Below, in pieces: positions 8,221 to 17,899 of a stretch of DNA of 33,816 nucleotides (position 1 is its first letter; each line of letters starts with the position of its first letter). The notes beneath the pieces were generated by a model. It saw only the letters and a program-made list of their open reading frames with translations. It was not told the origin of the DNA and ran no database searches. The position numbers and the translations under genes are program-made. Origin of the DNA: an uncultured Bacteroidales bacterium (GTDB taxonomy: Bacteria; Bacteroidota; Bacteroidia; Bacteroidales; F082); assembly GCA_946184615.1 (NCBI GenBank), contig CAMHFN010000022.1, positions 1 to 33,816 of the forward strand, given 5' to 3'.

Positions 8221-9491
8221 TGGATAAGCGGAAGAATCTTTTCAAGTTGGATGCTGTGTGAGCCTTTTACGAGGATGGTGTGGCCTTCCACGGGATGTAA
8301 AGTAAGGTGTGCGGCAAGTTCCATGAACGTCGTAAAGGTGAGATACTCGGGGTTGTCATTGTATTGCTTGAAGCAGGGCCCTACGAGGAAAGCCTGATGA
8401 AATCCCAACGTGTTGAGCAAGGCAAGGATGGCTCGGTGCTCCTGTTCAGAGGCTTCGCCCAACTCACGCATGTCACCAAGAATCAGCAGGGGGTTGTCAC
8501 CGCAGATCTCCCTAAAGTTATTGATAGAGGCATTCATGCTGGTGGGATTGGCGTTATAGGCATCCATGATGATACGGTTTCGGCCTTCGATTACTTGTGA
8601 GCGGCTGTTAGTGGGTTGGTAGTTTTCCAAAGCTTCCTTGATATCGGTGTCGGACACTCCGAAATAGCGTCCCACGGCAATGGCGGCGGCCACATTCTCG
8701 AAATTATAACTGCCTACCAAATGGGTCTGGATAGGACGACCTTCCCAGGTCACAGAGAGGTATGGGGTACAACTGCCAAAGTGGACCACGCAGTCAGCTT
8801 GGCTGTTAGTGCCGTAGGTTTGGCGTTTCAGTGCTTTGGACAAATCCATGAGCAGCGGGTTGTCGGCGTTGACGAAAGCGGTTTTTCCCTCGGCTGTGAG
8901 GTTCTCGTACAGTTCGTTTTTGGTCTTAATCACGCCTTCGAAGCTGCCGAAGCCTTCGAGATGGGCCTTCCCAATGTTGGTGATGATGCCGTAGTCGGGA
9001 CAGGCCAGGTTAGCGAGGGTCTTGATTTCTCCTGGGTGGTTAGCACCCATTTCCACGACGGCAAATTCGGTGTCGGGGGTGATGCGCAACAAAGTGAGCG
9101 GCACGCCGATATGGTTGTTGAAGTTGCCTTGGGTGTAGATGGTGCGATACTTTCGGCTCAGCACGGAGGAAACCAACTCCTTGGTGGTGGTCTTGCCGTT
9201 GGTGCCGGTGATGGACAGCACCTTTAGGTGTTTCATGTGGAGCCGATGGCACAGTGCCAGTCCTTGCAGCGCTTCCAAACTGTTTTTGACTTTGACGATA
9301 CGAGGATGGTCGGGCAAAGATTGACGATCGGCTACGACCAAGCTGGCAACACCTTTCTCGGCGACTTCGAGGGCGAAGTCATTACCGTCGAAACGGTCGC
9401 CTTTCAAAGCGAAAAACACCGACGCAGGCTCGATGTTCCTGCTGTCGGTGCTTACTTTGTATGATTGGCAATAATACTCGTAGATGGACAT
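8217..9491 (-). CDS. murF: UDP-MurNAc-tripeptide D-alanyl-D-alanine ligase
   Basis: A 424-residue Mur ligase that adds D-Ala-D-Ala to the UDP-MurNAc-tripeptide, the last cytoplasmic peptide step of peptidoglycan synthesis. The P-loop GTNGKTTTKE (96-105), EMGANHPGEI (147-156) and the MDAYNANPTSM stretch are typical of MurF rather than MurC, D or E. It starts 3 bases after gldJ ends. The neighbourhood gldJ-murF is, from general knowledge, conserved in T9SS-bearing Bacteroidota. Confidence 0.95.
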   Translation of the reverse strand: MSIYEYYCQSYKVSTDSRNIEPASVFFALKGDRFDGNDFALEVAEKGVASLVVADRQSLPDHPRIVKVKNSLEALQGLALCHRLHMKHLKVLSITGTNGKTTTKELVSSVLSRKYRTIYTQGNFNNHIGVPLTLLRITPDTEFAVVEMGANHPGEIKTLANLACPDYGIITNIGKAHLEGFGSFEGVIKTKNELYENLTAEGKTAFVNADNPLLMDLSKALKRQTYGTNSQADCVVHFGSCTPYLSVTWEGRPIQTHLVGSYNFENVAAAIAVGRYFGVSDTDIKEALENYQPTNSRSQVIEGRNRIIMDAYNANPTSMNASINNFREICGDNPLLILGDMRELGEASEQEHRAILALLNTLGFHQAFLVGPCFKQYNDNPEYLTFTTFMELAAHLTLHPVEGHTILVKGSHSIQLEKILPLIQ

Positions 9492-9494
9492 TGT

Positions 9495-10991
9495 TTATCT
9501 TGAGAAGGAGCTTCCTACCTTGTTCATCGCGCAGCGGAAGCCGATAGCTGCCGATGACTGGTTCTGATTGAGATAACGCCTATTGCCTGGGCTCAAGTAG
9601 TAAGGTCCGTCGGCCCAAGAACCGCCTTTGTACACTCTCGACTCATCGTTGATGAGAGTGGTACCAGGGCTGTCGTTGGTGGCGTAGTCATACATATCCT
9701 TGGTGAAGCTTCTTTGGTCTTCCTGCGTGTCGGTCCAACTGTTTCTGATGGATGACATGTAGTCACCGTCGACGTAGTTGGAGTTGAAAGAGGTGCGGTA
9801 GTTCTGACGCTTGGCAGCCTCTTCTTGTGAAATAGGTTCTCTTCTGATACGGCCCAGAGAGTCTTTCTGTGCGATGAAGCCGTCCTCGTCACGCACCTTT
9901 TGAGTGAAGACGTTGCCACGGAATGGGCTATAGTCGGCCACATCCTCAAAGCTTAGGGGACGATAGACATCGGCGACCCATTCGGAGACGTTGCCGGCCA
10001 TGTTGTACAGACCATAGTCGTTGGGCCAGTACGATCCTACAGGGGCAGGCAGGGCAGCGCCGTCGTTGAGATTGCCAGCGACACCCATATAGTTACCGGG
10101 GCCAATTTTGAAGTTGGCCAAGAAGCTACCGCGGTATTTCTTGTTGTCGGTACGGAGACCATCACCATTCCAAGGATATACTTTACGTTGCGAAATGATT
10201 TCGTTGTATGTGTTGCCGACCAAACCGACAGCGGCGTATTCCCATTCAGCTTCGGTAGGAAGACGGTAGGAGGGAAGCAGGATGCCATCCGACATGTTGA
10301 CGTTGCGGAGGCCCTCACCATTCTGCTTGCTGAGGTCTTTTCTGCCGTTCTTCACGTTGCCGACATATTGTCCAGCAAGATAGGCATCGGTGTTAAAGTT
10401 TTCTTCGTCCTGTTGGTTGGGATCCCAATCCAAAACACCAGCCTTGATGAGCATCAACTCATTCACGCGGTCGGTGCGCCAGGAACAGTAGTCATTGGCT
10501 TGCACCCACGACACACCTACTACGGGATAGTCGTTATAGGAAGGATGTCTGAAATACACCTCAATCATGGGCTCGTTATAAGTCAAACGGCCGCGCCACA
10601 CCAACGTGTCAGGCATGGCGTTGCGCACCACCATGGGATAGTTCTGACCGTATACGCGGTTGAGCCAATAGATGTACTCACGGTAATCCACATTGCTGAC
10701 CTCGGTACGGTCAATTAAGAACGACGGCACGGTTACCTTGCGGGGACTGTTGTCCCAACTGTACGTCACATTGTCGGTGGTGCCGCCCATGACAAAGGTG
10801 CCGCCCTCGATGGCGATGAGGCCGGGACCAATTTCTTGGTCGTTGATGTCGGTTACCTCAAAACCTCCGTTGTTAGGGTCGTTGTAAGCCCATCCAGTGG
10901 TTCTGGAGGCAGGTTTGGGACAAGAGGTGAAAAATATTTCTGCCGCAATTAGACAGAAGGCCAGAGTCTTTAATCCAAATCTAATTTTCAT
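9495..10991 (-). CDS. gldJ: GldJ, T9SS-associated lipoprotein with an FGE-sulfatase-like domain
   Basis: The start at 10991 (498 residues) is preferred over an ATG 21 bases earlier because it directly gives a lipoprotein signal peptide with lipobox FTSC and Cys24. The rest is a formylglycine-generating-enzyme-like fold: GLIAIEGGTFVMGG (57-70), GNVSEWVADVY in the middle, and GGSW followed by GFRC near the end. GldJ and its paralogue GldK share this fold but are structural T9SS or gliding lipoproteins, not sulfatase-modifying enzymes. Position between murF and a divergent porU matches the gldJ locus in Flavobacterium-type genomes and argues for GldJ over GldK, which normally sits with gldLMN. 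Acts in the periplasm or outer membrane. Confidence 0.88.
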   Translation of the reverse strand: MKIRFGLKTLAFCLIAAEIFFTSCPKPASRTTGWAYNDPNNGGFEVTDINDQEIGPGLIAIEGGTFVMGGTTDNVTYSWDNSPRKVTVPSFLIDRTEVSNVDYREYIYWLNRVYGQNYPMVVRNAMPDTLVWRGRLTYNEPMIEVYFRHPSYNDYPVVGVSWVQANDYCSWRTDRVNELMLIKAGVLDWDPNQQDEENFNTDAYLAGQYVGNVKNGRKDLSKQNGEGLRNVNMSDGILLPSYRLPTEAEWEYAAVGLVGNTYNEIISQRKVYPWNGDGLRTDNKKYRGSFLANFKIGPGNYMGVAGNLNDGAALPAPVGSYWPNDYGLYNMAGNVSEWVADVYRPLSFEDVADYSPFRGNVFTQKVRDEDGFIAQKDSLGRIRREPISQEEAAKRQNYRTSFNSNYVDGDYMSSIRNSWTDTQEDQRSFTKDMYDYATNDSPGTTLINDESRVYKGGSWADGPYYLSPGNRRYLNQNQSSAAIGFRCAMNKVGSSFSR

Positions 10992-11045
10992 TGTAGATAA
11001 AATTTTGTGCATTCAAAACTGCACTTGTCGCATTTTTATTGTGTG

Positions 11046-11053
11046 CAAAATTA
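11046..11053 (-). promoter_or_regulatory. Candidate -7 box for the gldJ-murF-anmK operon
   Basis: An exact TAATTTTG match to the Bacteroidota TAnnTTTG consensus lies on the minus strand, 55 bases before the gldJ start. A weak TTTT element lies about 21 bases further upstream. This is in the 149-base divergent spacer between gldJ and porU. On the plus strand the best porU candidate is the imperfect TAATTTCG at 11106-11113, which I would not call confidently. Confidence 0.5.
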
Positions 11054-11140
11054 CATTTTTTTCTTTTTCACTGTAAAACACACCTAAAAAATAATAAAAA
11101 AGTCGTAATTTCGTTCCCTCAAAACAAAGATTACTTTTTT

Positions 11141-14100
11141 ATGCGACATAAAATACGCTTTCTTTTCTTTTTTTTATCGCTTGCTTTGGTTTCGAGTGCT
11201 TCCGATTCGGTACTTTCTTCTGGCACCTGGTACAAAGTGGGCGTTTCGGAAACGGGCATCTATAAACTGACCTATTCCGACCTCTCTGGCTTGGGAATCG
11301 ATGTCGACCGTATCGATCCCAGGGATATTCGTTTGTTTCATAATGGGGGTGGTGTGTTGAGCGAGCTCAATGCCCAGCCTCGATGCAGCGACCTGGTGGA
11401 AATTCCGGTGGTCGTGACAGGAGAAAGCGATGGGAAATTGAATAGTTCGGATTATGTGCTGTTTTATGCTCGGGGACCTGTAACTTGGTCGTATTCAACA
11501 GCCAATGAAGCTTACGAGCATATCCCTAATGCCTATGATGATTATGCCTATGTTTTCATCACGGTTGACCAAGGAAGGGGGAAACGCATTCAAACCGTTG
11601 CTGGACCCTCGGGTACCGTCAATGAAGATGTCTCTGAATTTTTGGATTATCAAGTATATGATAAGGATAACTACAATCTCATCAAAGGAGGAAGGACCTA
11701 TTACGGTGATATCATCGATGGCAATGGCTCTTTGCCCTTGACTTTTGATTTTCCACATGCCAAAAGCAATCGTTTTTGTACGGTTAGTGTCAATCTGGCT
11801 GGCCGTAATTTCAGTGCCGCTAGTTTCCAACTCTATGTGAATGATAATCTTTTGAAAACCTTCCACATCTCCACTACGACGTCGAGTTCGCAATATCCTT
11901 TTGCCAATGCTGAATCGGGGATGGTAAAGGCTTCAATGGTAAGTGACAGGGTGAAAGTGACTCTCAACCATAAGGGCGTTGCAGGCACCACCTCGATTGG
12001 CTATGTGGATTTTGTGTCGGTCAACGCTTGGCGGGCGCTCACTTTTTCTGATGCGGAGATGGTGTTTCGCAATCCCGAAGCCAGCGATATTAGAAAGGTA
12101 TATCGTTATCAACTTTCCAATGCCACTTCATCGGTACAAGTATGGGATGTCACCGACCCGACCACCCCAGTTCGCGTCGATGGTCAGCTTTCGGGAGGCG
12201 TATATAGATTCAACGTTAGAGGAGCCTCCGGCAATGAGTTCATCGCCTTTAATGGATCTTCCTACCACAGTGTGATGCCCGTTGGGGAAGTGCCTAACCA
12301 GAACCTACATGGCGATTTGGGTTATGACTATCTTATGGTGGTTTATCCCGACTTTTTGGAACAGGCTGAGCGTTTGAAAGCCATCCATGCGGTGTATGAC
12401 CCCGACTTGACGATCAAGATAGTCACCCCTGAACAGATTTATAACGAGTTTTCATGTGGTGCGGTCGATGTGACGGCAATTCGTGATTATTGTCGGTTGA
12501 TCTATCATGATGCACATCCCTTGCGCTACCTTTTGCTTTTTGGCGATGCCTCGTATGATTACAAAAACCGAAACGGCATCGTATGTTTCGTGCCTACGTA
12601 TGAGGCTCAACAGGCTACCAGCATTCTTTCCAGCATCGTCACGGACGATTTCTTCTGTTTCATGGATGATGACGAGGGTGAGTTATCGGGCTCGGTGCCT
12701 GATATTGGAGTGGGACGTTTTCCGGTTTCTACAGTGGAACAGGCAGAACAGATGGTGAGCAAGGTGGAGAATTACCTCGCCAAGAACGAAGCTACAATGC
12801 AACCGTGGCGCAATGTCATCACCTTTATGTGTGATGATGCCGAAGGGAACGACTTTTTCAGCAATTCCGAGTATTTTGCCCGTCATATCAAGACGACCGG
12901 AGGGGAACGTATGGTGGTTGATAAAATCTACCTTGACGCTTACAATCAGGAGAATACGCCGAGCGGCCAAGTTGCCCCTGAAGTCAATCAGGCGTTGAAC
13001 AGTAGAATGGAAAAGGGTACCTTGGTACTTAACTATATGGGTCACGGAGGTGAGGTGCAACTCTCCGATGAGCGCATTCTGCAACGGGTGGATGTCAACT
13101 CATGGCGCAATGGCCCCCAATACCCACTTATGATAACAGGTACCTGTGAGTTCAGTCGTTATGATGATCACGAACGTACTTCCTTGGGCGAATATGCTTT
13201 TTTAAACCAATATGGTGGCATGGTGGCGATGTTCACCACGTCACGAGTGACCATAGGCCCGAATAATAAATCTTTTGTCAAGTCGGTGTATAACCATCTT
13301 TTTGAGATGGAGGACGGCAGACGGCTCCGTCTGGGGGATGTGTTCCGTCTTGCGAAACAGGAAGGAAAGAGCTGGGAACGTAAATATGTGTTCTTTGGCG
13401 ACCCAGCCTTGCGCCTCCCATTACCTACATGGACGGTAGAAACCACTAGTATTGCTGATACTATCAAGGCATTACAGCCCGTCACGATACAAGGTGTCAT
13501 AAAAGACCACAATGGACAACAGGCCTCTTCGTTTAATGGGATTGTCTACGTCAGTGTCTATGACAAGGAAACTACCTATACCACCAAAGGCGATGAAGGC
13601 ACTGAACCTCAGGATTTCCAACTCCGTCACAGCGTCTTGTTTAACGGGAAGACCGAAGTCGTGAATGGACGTTTTTCCATTGACTTCATCGTGCCACGCG
13701 ACATCTCTTATCGCTATGGAGGCGGTATGGTCAGTTATTATGCTACGGATTACCAAAACGATGCCTCAGGACTCTATGAGGATTTTGTCATTGGTGGTTT
13801 TTACGAAGATGCCACGCATGACGAGGAGCCTCCTTTGGTGGATCTTTACATCGACGATGAAAAATTTGTCAGCGGTGGCATTACAGGCAATAGCCCGACG
13901 TTGATTGCCTATGTGGAGGATGCCAGCGGCATCAACACCACAGGAACAGGAATCGGACACGACATTGTGGCTACCCTATCGGGCCCTTCTGACCGATACT
14001 ATATCCTCAACGACTTTTTTGTGGCTGAAGTTGGAAGCCAAGGGAAGGGGACCATCACGTATCGCATCCCCAATCTTGAAGAAGGCGACTATATCCTTAC

Positions 14101-14482
14101 CCTGAAAGTTTGGGATGTTTATAACAATTCAGGACTCACTAGCATCGCTTTCCGAGTGGCCGATAGCCAGCTGATGGTCCTTGAAGACCCCCTTTGTTCT
14201 CCCAATCCTGTCAATGGAGCGGCTTCTTTTAGCTTTAGCCATAATCAAGTGGGCAATAATATGGAGGTGCAAATCCGCATTTTTGACATGACAGGACGGT
14301 TGGTCACCGTGCTGAATGAAAAAGTGGAGGGAACCTCTGCTCGGACACATCCCATCTATTGGAATGGACAAGCCAGCAATGGTAAAAAGTTGCCTGCTGG
14401 TCTATATGTTTATAGTATTATTGCCGTCAATGACCAGGGCGAGATGGCGACCATCACTTCTAAATTTATTGTAACGCGATGA
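11141..14482 (+). CDS. porU: PorU-type T9SS sortase, first copy (C25 family)
   Basis: A 1113-residue secreted cysteine peptidase. PorU removes the C-terminal domain of T9SS cargo at the cell surface and transfers the cargo to an anchor. The ATG at 11141 is chosen because it opens a clean signal peptide (RHKIRFLFFFLSLALVSS); the reading frame is open back to a TTG at 11039 but that adds an unlikely 34-residue lead. The N-terminal module starts with WYKVGVSETG. The C25 dyad is visible as His635 in YMGHGG and Cys669 in TGTCEFSRYD, 34 residues apart, as in gingipains. The C-terminus (about 1016-1113) is a FlgD/CTD-like Ig fold with SPNPVNG and GLYVYSI. It overlaps the next gene by 4 bases. Confidence 0.9.
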   Translation: MRHKIRFLFFFLSLALVSSASDSVLSSGTWYKVGVSETGIYKLTYSDLSGLGIDVDRIDPRDIRLFHNGGGVLSELNAQPRCSDLVEIPVVVTGESDGKLNSSDYVLFYARGPVTWSYSTANEAYEHIPNAYDDYAYVFITVDQGRGKRIQTVAGPSGTVNEDVSEFLDYQVYDKDNYNLIKGGRTYYGDIIDGNGSLPLTFDFPHAKSNRFCTVSVNLAGRNFSAASFQLYVNDNLLKTFHISTTTSSSQYPFANAESGMVKASMVSDRVKVTLNHKGVAGTTSIGYVDFVSVNAWRALTFSDAEMVFRNPEASDIRKVYRYQLSNATSSVQVWDVTDPTTPVRVDGQLSGGVYRFNVRGASGNEFIAFNGSSYHSVMPVGEVPNQNLHGDLGYDYLMVVYPDFLEQAERLKAIHAVYDPDLTIKIVTPEQIYNEFSCGAVDVTAIRDYCRLIYHDAHPLRYLLLFGDASYDYKNRNGIVCFVPTYEAQQATSILSSIVTDDFFCFMDDDEGELSGSVPDIGVGRFPVSTVEQAEQMVSKVENYLAKNEATMQPWRNVITFMCDDAEGNDFFSNSEYFARHIKTTGGERMVVDKIYLDAYNQENTPSGQVAPEVNQALNSRMEKGTLVLNYMGHGGEVQLSDERILQRVDVNSWRNGPQYPLMITGTCEFSRYDDHERTSLGEYAFLNQYGGMVAMFTTSRVTIGPNNKSFVKSVYNHLFEMEDGRRLRLGDVFRLAKQEGKSWERKYVFFGDPALRLPLPTWTVETTSIADTIKALQPVTIQGVIKDHNGQQASSFNGIVYVSVYDKETTYTTKGDEGTEPQDFQLRHSVLFNGKTEVVNGRFSIDFIVPRDISYRYGGGMVSYYATDYQNDASGLYEDFVIGGFYEDATHDEEPPLVDLYIDDEKFVSGGITGNSPTLIAYVEDASGINTTGTGIGHDIVATLSGPSDRYYILNDFFVAEVGSQGKGTITYRIPNLEEGDYILTLKVWDVYNNSGLTSIAFRVADSQLMVLEDPLCSPNPVNGAASFSFSHNQVGNNMEVQIRIFDMTGRLVTVLNEKVEGTSARTHPIYWNGQASNGKKLPAGLYVYSIIAVNDQGEMATITSKFIVTR

Positions 14483-17400
14483 AACAACGTAAGTCTTTGA
14501 AATATCTGCTCACGCTTCTAGCGATCGCATTGGCCGTCCCGTCATGGTCACAATGGGCATCGCACCGGTCAGTGCTTGCTGACCATATCTGGTATAAGGT
14601 TGGTGTTACCGAAGACGGGGTGTATCGACTGGATTATGCTACGCTTCAAGGCTATGGCATTGACGTGCAACAGTTGAACCCGTCAAAGATACGGATGTTC
14701 GGCAATGTGCAGGGGATTCTGCCGGAGTCGAACCATGCGGAACGCTATGATGACCTTTCCGAAATTGCGATTCAGGTGACGGGTGCTGACGACGGCTCTT
14801 TTGACGATGGCGATCAAGTGCTATTCTATGGGCAAGGCCCGGTGAAATTGTCTTGGACGGAAGAAAACCGCTATCAATACGAGCGCAACCCTTATACCGA
14901 TACGGTCTATTATTTTTTATGTGTTGACAGTGATGCTGAAGGACTTCGTATAGAAGATAGAGCCAGTGTGCCTACCGATGCGTCCCATAATAAAGTCACC
15001 CAATATCCTGACTGCTACTATCATGAGAGCGAGGAGTTCTCGCCTTACGCCTCGGGCAGGATTTGGTTTGGCGATCTCTTTACTGGAATAGAGGGTTCTA
15101 AGGAGTTCCGGATGACTCTTCCGGGTCTGTTGACCTCCAACAGCGTTTGGCTGGAAACGAGAGTCATGGGACGAAGCAAGCCCAGTGCTTCCTTCAATCT
15201 GAGTCTCAATGGTGAAGTCTTGGCAGAACACCATACCATCGATGTGTATGCCGACCGTGAGTATGGAAAAATGTATACACTGAGTCAGTGGGCTTCCTTG
15301 GAGGATGAAGACGTGGTCTTACGTTATGAGTTCGATTCAGGTGCGGGCAACCCGATGTTGTTTGTCGATTATTATGCCCTCACGTTTTGGAGACAGTTGC
15401 GGTATCGGGGACAGCCTATGGCGTTCCGGCTTGTGCCTTCCCAATTGAGTGCCAGGATTCTGAGGGTCGAGATAGGAGGTGCTGATGCCCTTACTCAGTG
15501 TTGGGATGTCACCAATCCCATCTGCCCTATCCATCAATTGACGGAGTTGAAGTCGGGTGGTATGTTTTTCGGATTGGAAGGTAGCTCAGAACAGGGGTAT
15601 TATTTGTTTGGCCTCGATGCAGCAAAAACCGTGGCCTCGTGCAGGAAAATATCCAATCAAAACCTGCATGGTCTTGAAGATGCTGATTTTTTGATTATCA
15701 CGCCACGTGTGTTTTGGGAACAAGCTCAAGCGTTGGCAGCATTTCATTTGGAGCGTGACGGCATGGCATGTGAGGTAGTGGATGTCAGTGAGATATATAA
15801 TGAGTTTAGCTCGGGTAGGGTGGATCCTACCGCTTTGCGTGACATGATTAGATTGTTGTATCTTCGCAGCGAAGGCCATTTGAAGTATGTGCTTCTTTTG
15901 GGTAAAGGCACCCATGATTACAGGAATATTAAAGGGATTAATAACAACTTCGTGCCTACGTACGAAAACGCATACAACCCTTGCTCGGAAGTGGGATCGA
16001 TGTGTTCTGATGACTATTTTGCGTTGATGGATGCCGATGAAGGTTCCAATTGCGAGGGCAAGGTCGACATTGGAGTGGGCCGTATCCCCATCACTACGCC
16101 AGAACAGGGCGATGCAGTCTTGGAAAAGATTAAGCGTTATGTGGATCTGGATGTGATGCACGGCGCATGGAAGAACAACCATTTGTTTATGGCCGACAAT
16201 GATACCAAACAATATCCTACCTACGCCGAAGCTTTGGGAGATATAATTGATACTGTTTGTCCGGTAGCCACAGTGAAGAAATTGTATCTTGATGCCTATC
16301 CCGTAGTGAGCACACCTTCTGGTACCCGTGCACCTCTTGCGCATCAAGCCTTGATGGATTATTTTGAAAAAGGCTTCCATGTGTTAAGCTATACGGGGCA
16401 TGGTGGCGTGAAAAACCTAAGTGGGGAATGGGTGCTTTCGCTTTCCGACATCCTTTCGTTTTCCAATTACAACAGGTTGCCCTTTATCCATACCGCTACC
16501 TGTGAATTCAGCAAGTTCGACAAACCCGACGTGGTTTCAGGAGGCGAGCTGTTGTTGCTGAACCCCAACGGTGGTGCTATTGCCTTGCTGACTACTGTAA
16601 GGCCTACCCAGCCGATGAGCAATCAGTCGCTGTCGAAATCACTCTGTGTGCATCTGTATGAAAGAGAGGAAGGTCAGAGTCTCCGTTTTGGGGATATCTA
16701 TAGAATTGCAAAGTCTGATCCGGATTATTACAAAAAGTCAAATATCGTGTATGTCTTGATAGGTGATCCCGCCTTGCGCATGACTTATCCTACCCATAGC
16801 GTGGTGACAGAGCAGGTGAATGGCTCGGAACTCCTTTCGATTAAAGGCCTTATTGCTGATGTAAACGGTGATTTGGATACGTGGTTCAATGGTGTTCTTG
16901 ACGTGAGACTGTATGACCAGAAGTCACAGTACAAGACCCTTGGACAGTATGATGGGCCGATAGATTATGCTTACTACAACGATGTGCTCTATGATGGGAA
17001 GGCCACTGTCACCGGAGGTAAATTCAAGTTGGAGATTCCTGTGCCTGCCGTTGTAGGACTGGGTGAAGGGAATGTGCGTTTGAGCTATTACGCCTATGAT
17101 TCCATACGTAAAGTCGATGCCAATGGGGTTTACGATGCGTTCCATTTGGAGGCCCCATCGGGAGTTGTGGATACGCAAGGCCCTGAAATCCACTTGTACT
17201 GGAACACCCCGGAGTTTGAGAGTGGGGATGTGGTCTCCCCGTTTGGCACCTTATATGCCGACCTCTTCGATGAGCATGGAATCTATCATTACAATGTGAG
17301 CATCGGAAGGGATATTGTGCTGAAGAGCAATCTCGCCGAATGCGACAACAGAATTCTGAACGACAGTTATGAGCCTTTGCTTGACGACTATCGTCGTGGA

Positions 17401-17823
17401 CGTATTGCCATCCCTGTGGGTGAACTGGAGGACGGAACCTATGAATTCACCATGAGAGCTTGGGACACTTGGAACAATCCGACGGAAGTGGAGATGATGA
17501 TGATAGTGGAAAGAAACACGTTGTTGACACAGATACGATCATTCCCCAATCCATTTGATGACGAGGTGCTCTTCTCGTTCGTCGATGGGGAAATGACGGA
17601 AGATCTTGACATTCAACTGGAGGTCTATGACTTGATGGGGCGTCGTGTAGCTATGACACAGGAGCATACTTCAGCAGTGGCGGGGGTGGTTCCTTTGATT
17701 CGATGGGATGGCAAAGGAGATGGAGGATACGCTTTGCGTCCTGGCGTATATGCCTATCGGTTAACTATCACGGATGCATCAGGAAAGACTCGCACCGTGT
17801 CGCACCGAATTGTTAAGAAATAA
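14479..17823 (+). CDS. PorU-type T9SS sortase, second copy (C25 family)
   Basis: A 1114-residue paralogue of the preceding protein, with its own signal peptide (KYLLTLLAIALAVPSWS) and the same architecture. The N-terminal module begins WYKVGVTEDGVYRLDY, aligning with the first copy without gaps over that stretch. The C25 core keeps both catalytic residues: His641 in YTGHGG and Cys675 in TATCEFSKFD, spaced 34 apart as in copy one. The C-terminus (about 1020-1114) is again a FlgD/CTD-like fold (SFPNPFDDE, PGVYAYRL). Its ATG overlaps the first copy's stop as ATGA, so the two are probably co-translated. The sequences have diverged considerably, so the duplication is not recent. Which copy is the orthologue of characterised PorU cannot be decided by eye. 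This one is nearer porV. Confidence 0.88.
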   Translation: MKQRKSLKYLLTLLAIALAVPSWSQWASHRSVLADHIWYKVGVTEDGVYRLDYATLQGYGIDVQQLNPSKIRMFGNVQGILPESNHAERYDDLSEIAIQVTGADDGSFDDGDQVLFYGQGPVKLSWTEENRYQYERNPYTDTVYYFLCVDSDAEGLRIEDRASVPTDASHNKVTQYPDCYYHESEEFSPYASGRIWFGDLFTGIEGSKEFRMTLPGLLTSNSVWLETRVMGRSKPSASFNLSLNGEVLAEHHTIDVYADREYGKMYTLSQWASLEDEDVVLRYEFDSGAGNPMLFVDYYALTFWRQLRYRGQPMAFRLVPSQLSARILRVEIGGADALTQCWDVTNPICPIHQLTELKSGGMFFGLEGSSEQGYYLFGLDAAKTVASCRKISNQNLHGLEDADFLIITPRVFWEQAQALAAFHLERDGMACEVVDVSEIYNEFSSGRVDPTALRDMIRLLYLRSEGHLKYVLLLGKGTHDYRNIKGINNNFVPTYENAYNPCSEVGSMCSDDYFALMDADEGSNCEGKVDIGVGRIPITTPEQGDAVLEKIKRYVDLDVMHGAWKNNHLFMADNDTKQYPTYAEALGDIIDTVCPVATVKKLYLDAYPVVSTPSGTRAPLAHQALMDYFEKGFHVLSYTGHGGVKNLSGEWVLSLSDILSFSNYNRLPFIHTATCEFSKFDKPDVVSGGELLLLNPNGGAIALLTTVRPTQPMSNQSLSKSLCVHLYEREEGQSLRFGDIYRIAKSDPDYYKKSNIVYVLIGDPALRMTYPTHSVVTEQVNGSELLSIKGLIADVNGDLDTWFNGVLDVRLYDQKSQYKTLGQYDGPIDYAYYNDVLYDGKATVTGGKFKLEIPVPAVVGLGEGNVRLSYYAYDSIRKVDANGVYDAFHLEAPSGVVDTQGPEIHLYWNTPEFESGDVVSPFGTLYADLFDEHGIYHYNVSIGRDIVLKSNLAECDNRILNDSYEPLLDDYRRGRIAIPVGELEDGTYEFTMRAWDTWNNPTEVEMMMIVERNTLLTQIRSFPNPFDDEVLFSFVDGEMTEDLDIQLEVYDLMGRRVAMTQEHTSAVAGVVPLIRWDGKGDGGYALRPGVYAYRLTITDASGKTRTVSHRIVKK

Positions 17824-17863
17824 AAAAATATTTCAAAATATAATAATACAAGAAGTTTATCGT

Positions 17864-17871
17864 TATTTTTG
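17864..17871 (+). promoter_or_regulatory. Candidate -7 box for porV
   Basis: TATTTTTG, an exact TAnnTTTG match, lies 28 bases before the porV start in a 76-base AT-rich spacer. No convincing -33 TTTG was found. It suggests that porV can be expressed separately from the porU pair. Confidence 0.45.
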
Positions 17872-17899
17872 CATGTTGTTATAATAATATTTTGAACTT

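Noticed and set aside
8616..9227. A 203-codon open frame antisense to murF
   Set aside because: A shadow frame of a well-supported Mur ligase gene.
9495..10991. A formylglycine-generating sulfatase-modifying enzyme
   Set aside because: The fold is shared, but the lipoprotein signal and the location beside porU and murF point to GldJ. No sulfatase gene is nearby.
11039..11140. A TTG-initiated 34-residue N-terminal extension of the first PorU copy
   Set aside because: The extension is polar and lacks signal features. The ATG at 11141 gives a proper signal peptide, and the extra bases are the AT-rich divergent promoter region.
15586..16380. A 264-codon open frame antisense to the second PorU copy
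   Set aside because: It covers part of the C25 region on the other strand and shows no family features.
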